From Papio anubis (lineage: Eukaryota > Chordata > Mammalia > Primates > Cercopithecidae), in NCBI RefSeq assembly GCF_008728515.1, contig NC_044981.1, positions 5,012,538 through 5,076,537 on the forward strand: a DNA stretch of 64,000 bases, in the 5' to 3' direction. The position numbers and the translations under genes are program-made. The notes under the pieces were generated by a model. It saw only the letters and a list, made by a program, of their open reading frames with translations, did not search any database and was not told the origin of the DNA. Below, piece by piece: positions 1 through 10,876 of the stretch (its first letter is position 1; each line of letters begins with the position of its first letter).

Positions 1-440
1 TTTGTTTTCATATATTAACCTCAACAGATAGATGCACCCACTATCAAACGATACTGAGAACAGAAAGGCTAGAATACCAATGATCCTTAAAAAAAAAAAA
101 AAAGGAACCATTACTTTTTGGATAACTAAAACTAGGCTAATACAAACAATTTTGTAAAACAGCTTGGATGGTTCAGTTACCTGGGAGCTTGTTCTGTATT
201 CAATTGATCTCAGGGGATTCACCAGGAACCTGTCCTAGAAGTGTCCACAATTGGACATCCCATGAGTACCTGACAGAGTTTACCATCATCTTCTCAAGGC
301 TTTAGTGGCAGGCAGGGGTTATGGGATGGCATAAGAAGAAACCTGTTCAAAACTGCAATGGGCTGGCTTGGGAAGCTGTGAGTTCTCTGTCCCCGTGAGG
401 AGCAGAAACTGAGGATGGGAAGGAAGGTATATGCTAGACC
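1..440. other. Unique sequence, no gene seen
   Basis: Non-repetitive DNA with a short A-tract at about 89-103. I recognise no repeat family, RNA gene or credible coding segment. Short open frames here have no domain signal. Confidence 0.5.
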
Positions 441-486
441 AGGGCTGAACCAGATGGATTCCTTCCAACTCTCAGCTTCTGTGATT
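441..486 (+). repeat. MIR-like 3' fragment
   Basis: The stretch around cttccaactctcagcttctg resembles the end of the MIRc/MIR3 consensus (an 'aaggtcccttccagctct..' type end). It is short and diverged, so the assignment is tentative. Confidence 0.35.
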
Positions 487-659
487 ACAGGCACTGTCCA
501 TGGCTCCAGGATCCATCTGGGACACATGGTCTCTGAATGGCCCAGTGTTGATCCACATGCTCTACTTCTGGCACTCTGGAAGGAAAGGCGGCACCCTGGA
601 AAGGCCCTGGGATGAGGGGGAGGGGGGCAGCGGGAACAGGACAGCTGGGCTGCAGCTGG

Positions 660-790
660 GATGGCTCCGCCACTTGCCACGTGAGACTCTCCACTTCCTC
701 TAGACTCAGTTCCTCACCTGTGGGATGAGGTCTGGAAACTTCTAGGTGATCTTTACGGTCCTTTGCAGCTCCAGCAGTCTTTGGGCCTTC
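660..790 (+). repeat. MIR (MIRc-like) SINE fragment
   Basis: ctcagttcctcacctgtggg near 704 matches the MIR core 'cctcagtttcctcatctgtaaaatggg'. It is followed by gatctttacggtcctttgcagctc, which matches the MIRc 'gacctctaaggtcccttccagctc' end. This is an ancient tRNA-derived SINE relic with no coding potential. Confidence 0.55.
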
Positions 791-2010
791 AGTAAAGTTG
801 GCCAGTGTCAAGAAAAAGATGTGTGAGGTCCCCAACCAGTACAGCACCTACATGGCATGGGAGTCCCTAGGGCAGCTGGTGGGAATCTGGCCAAGGGAGA
901 GTCGTGGCAGACATGGAGGGGAGAAACGTGTTGCAGCAGCAGGAGGGGTGACTGGCTTCCCGCCCCCTCCTGAAGGGAGGGCGCACCTCTGTCCACCCGT
1001 TCACCGCCTGCAGCCCGGGCGGCATGCTCGCGAAGCCCGCCCTCCTCTTTGCAGCCACCTGGACCATGTGTGTGGTCTGTGTGTGTGGTCCCTATGAGGT
1101 CACGTGCTCTAGTTCATGTCTGTCTTCCCTTCTCCAGCCCCTGAGAGCCCCTCAAGGGCAGGACTGGTGAACACTGCTTTCTGTGTCCCTGGGCCCCACA
1201 CAGTCCTAGGAGACAACACTGCTCAGCAGATCTGTGACGAGTGAGCGAGAGAAGGAATCTGAGCCCAATGCACTGAGAGCAAGTGGCTCTGCAGCGAAGA
1301 TGGACAGGCAGGCAGGGCCCTTTCCTACAAGTGAAAGGCATACACAGCACACAATGCACAGGTGTTCAAAGACCCAGAAAACCCGGAGGAGCTGGAAGGG
1401 CAGCCCCAGCCCTGAGTCATTCTGCAGACAAGCAGTGAGCACCTCCTGTTCCAGGCACCTTGTGCGGGTGAGACTTTCAGATGTGATTAATGCCTGCGGA
1501 AATCTCTGAGTCCAGGAAGGGAAAACAGACAAGAATTGAGATAAACGACCTAGCATCTGGAATGTACTAGCACAGGAGGGCACACAGGACTAGAGGGATC
1601 TAGAAGATGTGACTCAGCCTGAGGGAGTCACGGAAGACTTCTCAGAGGAGACAGCCTCAGGGGAGGAGGAGCTCAGAGGCCCAGAGGCTGGAGCCGCGGC
1701 AGGGGTGAGAAGCCCATGACACGACTGGATGCGGAGACTGTCAGAGACAGAAATAGACTAAGTGCGGATACGGAAGGGTGAGGGTGAGGATGGGGGTGGA
1801 GACGGCAGAGAAGAGAGAATAAAAGGAAAGTGTGGTAGGGCCAGAACACAGATGCCATGCTCCACTTGGAGGGAATGGAAAGCTGGTAGAATGTTAAAAA
1901 TGGAGGACCAGAGCATCCAGATCTGTGGTTAAAAAGATCACCTTGTCTTAGGGTCAAGGCAAGGAAGAGGTGGAGAGTTGTGGCAGGGGACCCGGTTAAG
2001 GGACCAGTAA
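791..2010. other. Mostly unique block, weak ancient-repeat traces
   Basis: Moderately GC-rich DNA with a few CpGs at about 960-1045, far too few and short to be a CpG island. A stretch near 1430-1480 (gtgagcacctcctgttccaggcacc) resembles the MIR/L2-associated 'gagcacctactgtgtgccaggcac' motif. Several open frames of 80-125 codons overlap on both strands, show no domain and look like chance. Confidence 0.45.
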
Positions 2011-2022
2011 GAGTGCAGGTGA

Positions 2023-2310
2023 GGCTGGGCGCGGTGGCTTACACCTGTAATCCCAGCACTTTGGGAGGTCGAGGTGGGTGGATCATGGGGTCACAGGTCC
2101 GAGACCAGCCTGACCAACATGGTAAAGCCCCGTCTCTACTAAAAATACATAAGGCGAGGTTGCGGGCGCCTATAATCCCAGCTATTCAGGAGGCTGAGGC
2201 AGAAGAATGGCGTGAACCCGGGAGGCGGAGGTTGCAGTGAGCCGAGATCGTGTCACTGCACTCTGGCCTGGGTGACAGAGCGAGACCCCGTCTCAAAAAA
2301 AAAAGAAAAG
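2023..2310 (+). mobile_element. AluS-type SINE with target-site duplication
   Basis: A full-length dimeric Alu starts at ggctgggcgcggtggc and ends in an A-rich tail. It is flanked by a 12 bp exact target-site duplication, gagtgcaggtga at 2011-2022 and 2311-2322, so both edges are secure. 'ccagcctgaccaacatgg' favours the S group. Confidence 0.93.
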
Positions 2311-2587
2311 GAGTGCAGGTGAGAGGTGACCCAGCTTGGAAGGAGTGGCAGAAGTTATAGAGGAGCAGCCAGAGGAATGGGTGCTGCACTGAAAGGGGAC
2401 CCACCCTTGCAAGTCCAAGACTGCTGCACGTGGATGCTGTAAGAATCACTGCCCTCAGCTTTTGGTGAAGAATGAAGCCCAGAAGAATCAATCCATATAG
2501 AAGCAAAGACGTGAACCCCAGATCTTCTGATCTCTGTCCAGTGCTTTCTCCAAAATGCTGCTCCTCTACCAGGTCCCAACCATTTCT

Positions 2588-2739
2588 TCCTTTCTTTTCT
2601 TTTTCTCTCTCTTTTTTTTAGAGACAGGTTCTCACTATGTTGCCCAGGTTGGTCTTGAACTCCTGGGCTTCAGTGATCCTCCTGCCTCAGCCTCCTGAGT
2701 AGCTGGGATTACAGCATGTGCCGCCATGCCTGGCTAATC
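2588..2739 (-). mobile_element. Alu left-monomer fragment (FLAM-like)
   Basis: After a pyrimidine-rich run comes the complement of an Alu left arm (tatgttgcccaggttggtct ... cctcctgagtagctgggatt). No right arm is present and divergence is high, consistent with a fossil left monomer or an old truncated Alu. Confidence 0.75.
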
Positions 2740-2839
2740 AATGATTTCTTCATAACGCAAATTACACATCAGTATAATTATGAACCTATGTTATGAAAAT
2801 TTGAGATAACCACATGAGAGAACTGTGGACTGCCCAGTA

Positions 2840-3290
2840 TCCATCTCTCCTTTTATCCTTACAGGGTCAGTGCATATCTAGAAGTTTACACTCTCCAGAC
2901 TCCTGTGCAGCTAGATGTGGCCAATGAGGTGTTAGCTGTCATCAAGGCAGGAGCATCTAGGAAAGTTCTTTAAAGTGGGCCGCCTCAGACTGGGGGCACT
3001 CCACTGCCTGCCTGCCCCCTAGTTTGTCTCCGTTCTGCCTGGAATATGAACTTGATAGCTGGAACACCAGCAGACATCTAGCACCATAAGGTAAGTTTGA
3101 TATGGGAGCTACACGCTAAGGCTGGGGGGTAGAAAGGAGGTGTCTGAGTATTTGATGACCATGGGGACACCATGCCAGCTCTGGACACCTTATTGCCAGC
3201 TTTTATGTGCGAGAAAAATAAACCTCCATCTTTTAAAAGCTCCTGTTGCTTGGGTTTCTTGTTACATACAGCTAAACCAATCTTTACTGA
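2840..3290 (+). mobile_element. Ancient LTR-like interspersed repeat, family uncertain
   Basis: The order 'ccagactcctgtgcagctagatgtggccaatgag', 'tatgtgcgagaaaaataaacc' and 'ttgttacatacagctaaaccaatctttactga' follows a widespread old mammalian repeat whose 3' end is of the type ataaac..gttactgcagc..aactgatac. I recognise the pattern but cannot name the family reliably. A RepeatMasker search would settle it. Confidence 0.5.
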
Positions 3291-3505
3291 CTTGAATGCA
3301 CAATGAGAATTTTAATGTGAGATCATAGGACTAATGAAACGAAGGCTGGTGCAGAGAAGGGGGTGATCTGTGCCCTGTGGCAAGTGGAAACAATGTCCCT
3401 GTCATCTGGGGTGGTGCAATTAACAGGTACCTACTGTAGCTGTTTCCAAAGTTTAAAAAAGCTACACGGGAAATTATAAAGATTCTGTTCTTTTTCTCTT
3501 TAAAT

Positions 3506-3727
3506 CAGGGGTGTCCAATCTTTTTGCTTCCCCGGGCCACACTGGAAGAAGAAGAATTGTCTTGGGCCACACATAAAACCCACAACATTAACGAAAGCTG
3601 ATGAGCTAAAGAAAAAAGAAATCGCAAAAAAAAATCTCATGTTTTAAGTTTACAAATTTGTGTTGGGCTGCATTCAAGGCCATCCTGGGCTGCACATGGC
3701 CCACAGGCTGTGGGTTGGACAAGCTTG
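3506..3727 (+). mobile_element. hAT-type nonautonomous DNA transposon (MER30-like)
   Basis: It starts CAGGGGTGTCCAATCTTTTT and ends with ggttggacaagcttg, giving imperfect terminal inverted repeats (caggggtgtccaa / ttggacaagcttg). Eight-base flanks ctttaaat (3498-3505) and ctctaaat (3728-3735) differ at one base, as expected for a hAT target duplication. Its 222 bp fits the roughly 230 bp I recall for MER30. It has no transposase and is inert. Confidence 0.8.
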
Positions 3728-3869
3728 CTCTAAATATTTAGTTGCATTCGGATATGTGGCTATTAGTAGTTTGGTATTTTTGAGTAGTCTGTTAAATCAC
3801 ATGTAGATTTAAAATACACAGAATATTTAAATGTGGGATCATAGCATAACTTGATTTTGAACTTAACTT

Positions 3870-4440
3870 CACATTATGATCCTTATGTCATTAACTGTCC
3901 TTTGAAGGAATATTTTCAGTAACTGTGTAATACTCCATTGTAAAGATGTACCATAATGTATTTAATCACTCCCATATGATGAACATTTAGACTGTTTTCA
4001 CTTAATGCCAGGATTATCATTCATATATAACCTTTTATCAAATCTGACTTTTTTCCTTATAAAAGGTTTCTAGAAATAGAATTGTTGGATAAACAGATAT
4101 GAATTTTTTTTTTTTTTGAGATGGAGTCTCGTTCTGTCGCCCAGGCCGGAGTGCAGTGGCCCACTGCAAGCTCCGCCTCCCGGGTTCACGCCATTCTCCT
4201 GCCTCAGCCTCCCGAGTAGCTGGGACTACAGGCGCCCGCCAACACGCCGAGTTAATTTTTTTGTGTTTTTAGTAGAGACGGGGTTTCACCGTGGTCTCGA
4301 TCTCCTGACCTTGTGATCCACCCACCTCGGCCTTCCAAAGTGCTGGGATTACAGGTGTGAGCCACCGCGCCTGGCCAGATATAAATATTTTTATGGTTAC
4401 TGATGGATCTTGCAAAACTACTTTCCAGAAGGTCTGTTTG
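3870..4440 (-). mobile_element. L1M-type 3' fragment split by an Alu
   Basis: 'gtgtaatactccattgtaaagatgtacc', 'gaacatttagactgttttca' and 'ctagaaatagaattgttgga' follow the antisense of the L1M 3' region. The L1 text resumes after the Alu (tactttccagaaggtctg). The Alu at 4104-4376 is therefore younger than this L1 fragment. Confidence 0.6.
4104..4376 (-). mobile_element. AluY-like SINE inserted in an L1
   Basis: Poly-T followed by a reverse Alu, ending gccaccgcgcctggcc. 'gcaagctccgcctcccgggt' and 'gtctcgatctcctgacc' are Y-type. About 13 bases (the gcgatctcggct segment) are missing from the right arm. Near-identical flanks agatatgaa / agatataaa form the target-site duplication. Confidence 0.9.
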
Positions 4441-5069
4441 TCTGGCCGACACTTCCTCTGGTGGTCCCTTTGAAGGCTTTGGTGGCACACTTATCATGCC
4501 TCAGAACAAACACGCTTCTCCCCATGTAGCTCCCTGTGCGTGAGCTCTGTGTGCTAAAGGCTGTATTCTCTATGTGCCGGCTAGAACAAGAACACAGGAT
4601 TCTCCAACAGGAGAATGCGGCCCTCTGCTATGTTTCTTACAAAAGCCCCCATTACAGTAGTTACCATCATGTTTATTTCACAAAGTCCACCAATCTAGAG
4701 GATGAAACTTCTGGGGGAGGGGTGCTCTCCTGTAAGGCATGTAGCTGTGAGGTGGGAACGGCCCCATAGAAAAGACCCCAAAGGAAACCCACAGAATGAA
4801 GAACTGGGGGGCAATCTGAAGAGCCAAGTTTCAGGAAACTTGAAATCAAAACAAACCAAATTTATAGTCTGCTTTGACAGAAGTTTTAATTAAATTAAAA
4901 AACAAAAAACAAACCCCATTCCAGTATGACAATTTTATGGCCCTTGGGGGGGAAAAAACTAATGACATCAGGTCTTACAATGTGAATGGTATTAAGAGGA
5001 TATAGAGATGCATGTCTGTCTGACATATGTACTGCATATATTGGGGCCACCCACATGGTCCCTATACTG
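4441..5069. other. Unique sequence, no gene seen
   Basis: Contains an AT-rich stretch at 4860-4915 and short unsupported open frames. No repeat family or RNA gene is recognised. Confidence 0.45.
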
Positions 5070-5222
5070 TAATGGTAAGTGGGCCTGCCTCAGTTCCCCA
5101 GCATAAGCATCGGTGACTGAGGGGAGGGGGGAGAAGGGATCATGTTACTTGACTTAGGTGCCTTCAAAGCGCAGTTTAGGACCGTGCCAGACACATACAA
5201 AGTGCTCAGAAAGTACCTGACA
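5070..5222 (+). repeat. MIR SINE
   Basis: 'gcctcagttccccagcataa' and 'gcagtttaggaccgtgccagacacata..aagtgctcag' match the MIR core and the MIR 3' 'acagtgcctggcacatagtaagtgctca' segment. Confidence 0.6.
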
Positions 5223-6160
5223 ACTAAAAATATCAGTCCCGTACTCCACGGTTCTAAGGGTCTGTGCCCACTGACTCTAAAATCCAGATAGCTGAGTGAT
5301 TACCGAGTGCTCTGATGGTGAGCCACAAGTGGAAATATAGAACTGATGAAGACAAGTGAATAAAAACAGCAGTAGGATCATTTAGTGCAACAAGAATGTT
5401 CACTGACCGTTAAGTGAAATGAAATGATTTAAATGTGGCCCAGCAGAGGGTTTAAGGCTAGAATCCAGGGCTATATGGGATTTACCTAGAGCCATTACAG
5501 AAGAAGTAGGGGAAATACTCAGTTCACACAGGGGGGAAATATTAAAAAGTTATCTCAATGAGGGCTAAGGAGTTGAGGCAATAAATGTTTGTGTAGCAGT
5601 TCTGTTGCATTTATTTGGGCTGTAAAATGTGTCAGCACACAACAGGAGGCTAGCCAGGATTGATGCTGTGGTGCTAATGGCAGAGAATGATGCTCCAAGC
5701 TGCAGGTGAGAGGGTCTGGTCAACGCAAGTAAGGTAGTGCAATTAACAGCTTCAAATTCCAGTCCCTCTAGAATCCCAAATTGACTTATACAGCCACATC
5801 AAACCAGTACTGTGCATAAACTGGTCATTAAAGCTGATCACACTTTTATTCTATTAAGTTTCGGGGGTTGACATTAGAGTTCATTGGAAAAGTACACAGA
5901 TTACTCAACTGCCAGTAGCCGGGATGACTAGATGGCCCAGAAACACTTAAGAGCTCTGAGACTCATTAGACAAATAACCTGCAGGGGAGGAAGGAGCAAG
6001 ATATAAGAAAATACAACTGGGTACAATGTTTCAGGTCTTCACTGCGTAGTCTTTCTTCTGAAGCAATGCCCAGCCATCCCTGCAACACATGTCTACAGGA
6101 CCTGGGTCCCAGGAACTGGGCTCACTCGCCAGGGGAGTGGGTGGGGAAGGTGGGGAATGG
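5223..6160. other. Unique sequence, no gene seen
   Basis: No recognisable interspersed repeat and no open frame with any domain. Composition is average for primate intergenic or intronic DNA. Confidence 0.45.
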
Positions 6161-6164
6161 ACGC

Positions 6165-6385
6165 AGCCCTGGGCTGGGATCCTACTCCTGCCTCTGCCAC
6201 TTCCAGCCTATTTCGCAGAGTTGTTATGGGAATCAAACGAAACACTAGATGTGAAGAAAATCTACCATTTTCCCCAGTTCCTTCCCAGGGCCCACATACA
6301 TGAAATGTCCTAACACTACTGGGAAAATCAAATAAGCACAGTGCTAGGCACCTGGCAAGGGCCTGCTAAACATTACTTACATGCA
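6165..6385 (+). repeat. MIR SINE
   Basis: 'cctactcctgcctctgccac', 'gagttgttatgggaatcaaacga' and 'agcacagtgctaggcacctgg..ctaaacattactta' follow the MIR consensus in order, with an internal deletion in the middle. Confidence 0.7.
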
Positions 6386-6429
6386 CAGATTTGTGCAAGG
6401 CCTGTCTCTGTCAAGATGCATATCATGGG

Positions 6430-6744
6430 CGGGGCGCAGTGGCTCACGCCTGTAATCCCAGCACTTTGGGAGGCCTAGTGGGCGGATCACAAGGTCAGCA
6501 GTTTGAGACCAGCCTGGCCAACATGGTGAAACTCTGTCTCTACTAAAAATACAACAATTAGCCGGGTGTGGTGGTGGGCGCCTGTAATCCTTGCTACTCG
6601 GGAGGCTGAGGCAGGAGAATCGCTTGAACCCGGGAGGCGGAGGTTGCAGTGAGCCAAGATCACGCCACTGTACTCCAGCCTGGGTAACAGAGCGAGACTC
6701 TGTCTCAAAAACAAAAAAAAACAAAAAAAACCCAAAAAAACAAA
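6430..6744 (+). mobile_element. AluS-type SINE with 14 bp target-site duplication
   Basis: Dimeric Alu with a long A/C-rich tail. An exact target-site duplication, atgcatatcatggg, lies at 6416-6429 and 6745-6758. The first bases of the element merge with the ggg of the duplication. 'gttgcagtgagccaagatcacgcc' is normal S-group right-arm text. Confidence 0.93.
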
Positions 6745-7164
6745 ATGCATATCATGGGGTCCCAGACCCTGATCTTAGGATCTCAAGGCCCCTCACCCTT
6801 CAGCTATAAGAGCACATGATTCTGTAATAATTAACCCCCAACTGCAGAATATGGTGGCGATGACAGCTGAGCTCACCACCTGGGTGTGAATGTGAGCTTT
6901 CCGGGCTGGACTCAAGGACTGACTGCTGAGTTGTTCTTTCCTCATCTCTTCTCTTATCGGCTTCCTGCCCAGACAGGGCCCATGACACTGCCAGTTGGTC
7001 AGAGGAGTCTGGTACGAGAAGGAGGTGGCTGTGCCCTGTGAAGTTACAGGAGAGACATGGATGTCTAGCTTTGCTGGTGAAGCCAAGGGGCAAACTGTTC
7101 TGCTCTCTTCCCCCTCAGAGATTGGGGGCCGCAGGGCACAGTACCAAATCTTGCCTCTGGTGTC

Positions 7165-7232
7165 ACGATGATGATACTTTTTCAATTAATGATGATAATG
7201 CTATGACTAGTACAAAATAATGATGATGATGA
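7165..7232. repeat. Imperfect (ATG/TGA)n microsatellite
   Basis: Interrupted gatgatgata and aatgatgatgatgatgaa runs. The purest stretch lies near 7211-7227. Confidence 0.75.
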
Positions 7233-7235
7233 TGA

Positions 7236-7400
7236 AAGCAATAGTGACGATTAATGAGCATTTACTATGTACCAGGCACTGCTCTAAGTGCTTAATCAAT
7301 TATTAATAACTAAATGAAAGTATTTCTTTTGGCCTCACAATGACTTTATGAGGAAAGTACCAGTATTATCATCAATTTGTAGGCTTTTACAGGCAAACTC
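7236..7400 (+). repeat. Ancient MIR/L2-class repeat
   Basis: 'gagcatttactatgtaccaggcactgctctaagtgct' followed by 'cctcacaatgactttatgagg' is the very common old mammalian 'ctactatgtgccaggcactg..cctcacaacaaccctatgagg' repeat. The class is recognised; the exact family name is not certain. Confidence 0.6.
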
Positions 7401-7929
7401 TGTCATGTTTTCTTTGAATTTCTATTTTTGGAGGGTGTGTACTTGCTCTGCTAGGCATGCTCTTCCATTTCACATGTCAGAAGCTGGCACCCCAGTGAAT
7501 CACACTGAAAACGTACTGGAAAGGGCAGTAACAACAGTCACAGTGACAAAAAACACTCCTAGATGTAAACTTAGTAAGACATGTGTGATCTTTAGAAAGA
7601 AACTAAAAAGCTAAGAAATATAAAATTTTAGTGAGAGTTACCCATATTCGTGAAAAGACTGAGTCATATAAAAATGCCAATTTTTGCAAATGAATTCACA
7701 TTTAATACAATGATAATACAAAATCTGACAAGATTTTAAAAAATACATGACAAAATGACTTTAAGGTTTTTGTGAATAAAAAGTCACGAATAAGAAAACC
7801 TTTGTAAAGGAAAATCTTAAAGCGTTTTTAAGATATTATTTAAACATAATGGCATTGGCCCAAGGACAGAGAAATTCACACAAGAGAGTTACAAACCAGA
7901 CCCTGTTATGCAGAGGTAGTTCACACATA
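7401..7929. other. AT-rich unique sequence
   Basis: AT-rich DNA, especially 7600-7860, with no recognised repeat or gene. Confidence 0.4.
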
Positions 7930-7943
7930 AAATCATACTCCTG

Positions 7944-8278
7944 GCCGTGTGGTGGCTCACGCCTGTAATCCCACCACTTTGGGAGGCCGAGCCGGGTGGA
8001 TCACGAGGTCAAGAGATCGAGACCGTCCTGGTAAACATGGTGAAACCCCGTCTCTACTAAAAATACAAAAATTAGCTGGGTGTGGTGGTGTGCGCCTATA
8101 GTCCCAGCTACTTGGGAAGCTGAGGCAGGAGAATTACTTGAACCTGGGAGGCAGAGGTTGCAGTGAGCCGAGATTGAGTCACTGCACTCTAGCCTGGCGA
8201 CAGAGTGAGACTCCGTCTCAAAACAAAAAACAAAAAACAAAAAACAAAACAAAACAAACAAAAAAAACACAAAAAACC
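7944..8278 (+). mobile_element. Alu SINE, Y/S type
   Basis: Full dimeric Alu with 'tcacgaggtcaagagatcgagaccgtcctgg' (Y-like left arm) and a long (CAAAAA)n-type tail at about 8220-8278. Flanks aaaatcatactcct (7930-7943) and aaaatcgttcttct (8279-8292) agree at 11 of 14 bases, a plausible aged target-site duplication. Confidence 0.9.
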
Positions 8279-8427
8279 AAAATCGTTCTTCTGGGGATTT
8301 GGGACTTAGCTAAAGGGGCTGTGGTAGCCGGAATATTTCTTGGAAGTCTCATATTGATCTTCACGTAAATGGTGTACTCTGCTGTACAGCGTATCTGTGC
8401 TTATTTTCATATAAAAATGTTTTCCCT

Positions 8428-8608
8428 GCCAGATGTGGTAGGGAAACCCACCTTGGTGCACACCTGTAGTCTCAGCTACTCAGGAGGCTAAGGTGGGAAG
8501 ATTGCTGGAGCCCAGGAGTTCGAGGCTGTAGTGCTCTATGATCTCGCCTGTGAATACATACCGCACTCCAGTCTCAGCAACAGAGCAAGACCCGGTCTCT
8601 TCACAGTT
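8428..8608 (+). mobile_element. Fossil Alu monomer (FAM/FLAM-A type), 7SL-like
   Basis: This is a single monomer, not a dimer. After 'cctgtagtctcagctactcaggagg' it reads 'ggctgtagtgctctatgatc' and 'tcgcctgtgaatacataccgcactcc'. The 'gcgcctgtgaatagccactgcactcc' segment is present in 7SL RNA and in the oldest Alu monomers but lost from later Alus. An extra insertion near 8437-8455 disrupts the 5' part. Confidence 0.7.
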
Positions 8609-8823
8609 TTTTCCCCTCCAAGTTGACAAGTAATCCTGACCCTCCAAGAGGACGCACTGTTTTTACCCTGTTACCTTTGAGTGCCTTCTGACACACCTAG
8701 TTTCAGAAACATATTTTTAAGATACTGCACTTTCCTAAGATAGCTACACTTTCATGGGGGCTTTGCAAGGCAAGAAAAACCCCCCCTTGAACCACCAAAA
8801 CAGTATCTATACACATATCTATT

Positions 8824-9106
8824 TTGAGGCACAGTCTCACTCTGTCATCCAGGCTGGAGTTCTGTGGTGTGATCTCAGCTCACTGCAACCTCCTCCTCCT
8901 GTGTTCAAGTGATTCTCATGCCTCAGCTTCTTGAATAGCTGGGACTGCAGGCATGCGCCACCATACCTGGCTAATTTTTGTATTTTTAGTAGAGATGGGC
9001 TTTCACCATGTTGGCCAGGCTGGTCTCAAACTCCCACTTCAGGTGATCCGCCTGACTTGGCCTCCTAAAGTGCCAGAATTACAGGTATGAGCCACCATGC
9101 CCGGCC
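8824..9106 (-). mobile_element. AluS/J-type SINE
   Basis: Reverse-strand dimeric Alu from 'ttgaggcacagtctcactct' to 'gccaccatgcccggcc'. The poly-T end is degraded and no convincing target-site duplication was found. Confidence 0.88.
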
Positions 9107-9832
9107 AACACGTTTTTGACAGAATTTCAACATATGGTCTCAGATGGCACATGCTAAGCTGCCTGCTCCTGTTCACCTGCACTGGGGAAGGTAAGCATGA
9201 CATCTGTGCCCCTCCTCTGGCTTATGACAAGGCTGGACATCCTTTCACGCTGCCTGCAATTCCTGCAGCAATTGTCCCTGGTGAGATCCCAGCATGGAGA
9301 GGCACTGCCACAGCCTTGTCACAGTCAAGTCACCAGTGATAAAAGCTTATTTGTCAAATAGACTGTTTTTTATCATGTTTTTTATATTTCCCATTTTTTT
9401 TAAAAAGCACACTGAAATAGGCACGCATGAATTTATGTCTACATTTTTTCAGTCTTTTCTGTATGGCAACAAGAAGTATTGTGAAACCCAAACTTAGGAA
9501 TATCGACCACATGGTGTTCCTCTAAAAACAGCCCTCAGTCCACATAACCTTTTCTTCTTTTTAGAATCCAGTAGGCTTGTTCTTCAAAATGTTTACATAT
9601 AATAGCATAACACTGCTACGTTTAATTCTGCCACCATTTTATGCAACAGAAGGGTGCCTGAAGGGATCATCCAAACTGGATTTACTGAAACCCCAATCTC
9701 CAATGACGCGTGGTAGCTGAGAAAGAAGGCCATTTCAAAGAAGCAGGAGTGCATCTTTTTGCTTCCCCTCTCCCGGTACACACTCCATCTCCATCCTTCC
9801 TGTAAGCCTTGAATTCCAGATATGGGATATTC
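9107..9832. other. Unique sequence, no gene seen
   Basis: Includes a T-rich run near 9360-9410. No repeat family or credible gene recognised. Confidence 0.45.
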
Positions 9833-10137
9833 TTTTTTTTTTTTTGAGACGGAGTCTCGCTGTGTCGCCCAGGCTGGAGTGCAGTGGCTGGATCTCGGCT
9901 CACTGCAAGCTCCACCTCCCGGGTTCACGCCATTCTCCTGCCTCAGTCTCCTGAGTAGCTGGGACTACAGGCACCCGCCACCTCACCCGGCTAATTTTTT
10001 TTTTTTTTTTTTTTTTTTTAGTAGAGACGGGGTTTCACTGGGTTAGCCAGGATGGTCTCAATCTCCTGACCTCGTGATCCACCCGTCTCGGCCTCCCAAA
10101 GTGCTGGGATTACAGGCTTGAGCCACCGCGCCCGGCC
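9833..10137 (-). mobile_element. AluYR-type SINE (Old World monkey lineage)
   Basis: Read in its own sense it begins GGCCGGGCGCGGTGGCTCAA, then has GAGACGGGTGGATCACGAGG, GGGTGAGGTGGCGGGTGCC and GATCCAGCCACTGCACTCC. These are changes I associate with the cercopithecid AluYRa group rather than human AluY. The mid A-rich region is expanded to about 26 bases (9992-10019). Short flanks gggatattctt / gggatatctt suggest the target-site duplication. The copy looks young. Confidence 0.88.
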
Positions 10138-10505
10138 GGGATATCTTAATGTGGGGGGAGGTGGTGGGGAGTCGGCCTCTTATTTCCTCTGTGTTGTTGC
10201 TGGCAGAGTGATAAGTAAATTCATATCCCTGCCCACTATCCCGTGTCACAGTTAATAATTAACATGTTTCATCTTTGCTTGCTGGGACAAGAGAGAAACA
10301 AGGTGCAAGAGCGTGCACTCTTCGTCAGCATGACCACACGTCCAGTCCACATCCACTGTCCCAGGGTGACTATAGATACAGCCTTGTCCACTCTCAAGTG
10401 TCTGCCTCAATCATGAACACACAGTTGCCCTCACTCTTATCCACTTTTATCAGCATGCTGCCCCAGCTTGTGGTCTTTCTGAATGTCTCATGTTCAGTTA
10501 AAAAA
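10138..10505. other. Unique sequence, no gene seen
   Basis: No recognised repeat. An open frame starting near 10275 continues into the next Alu, which argues against a real gene. Confidence 0.4.
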
Positions 10506-10807
10506 GGCCGGGTGCGGCGTCTCACACCTGTGATCCCACCACTGAGGCGGGTGGATCATTTGTGGCCAGGAGTTCGAGACCAGCCTGATCAACATGACAA
10601 GACCCCACCTCTACTAAAAATACAAAAAAAAGTTAGCTGGGTGTGGTGTCATATGCCTGTAATCCCAGCTACCGGGAAGCTGAGGCAGGAGAAACGCTTG
10701 AACCCAGGAGGCGGAGGCTGCAGTGAGCTAAGATTGTGCTATCGCACTATAGCCTCAGTGGCAGAATGAGACTCTCTCTCCAAAAAAAAAAAAAAACAAA
10801 AAAAAAC
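10506..10807 (+). mobile_element. AluS-type SINE, diverged
   Basis: Starts ggccgggtgcggcgtctcac and ends in a long A-rich tail with C interruptions. A 12-15 base deletion removes the 'actttgggaggc' region. It is more diverged than its neighbours. Confidence 0.88.
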
Positions 10808-10876
10808 AGGCCCACCATGTGACGGTCTTTCCGTGGCATTCCACATCATCACAGGAAAGGGAATGAAACTATTTTA

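Noticed and set aside
960..1050. Possible CpG island or promoter
   Set aside because: Only a handful of CpGs over less than 100 bases, far below island criteria.
8428..8608. Functional 7SL RNA gene
   Set aside because: It lacks the S domain and upstream elements and has an inserted segment; it is an Alu-type monomer.
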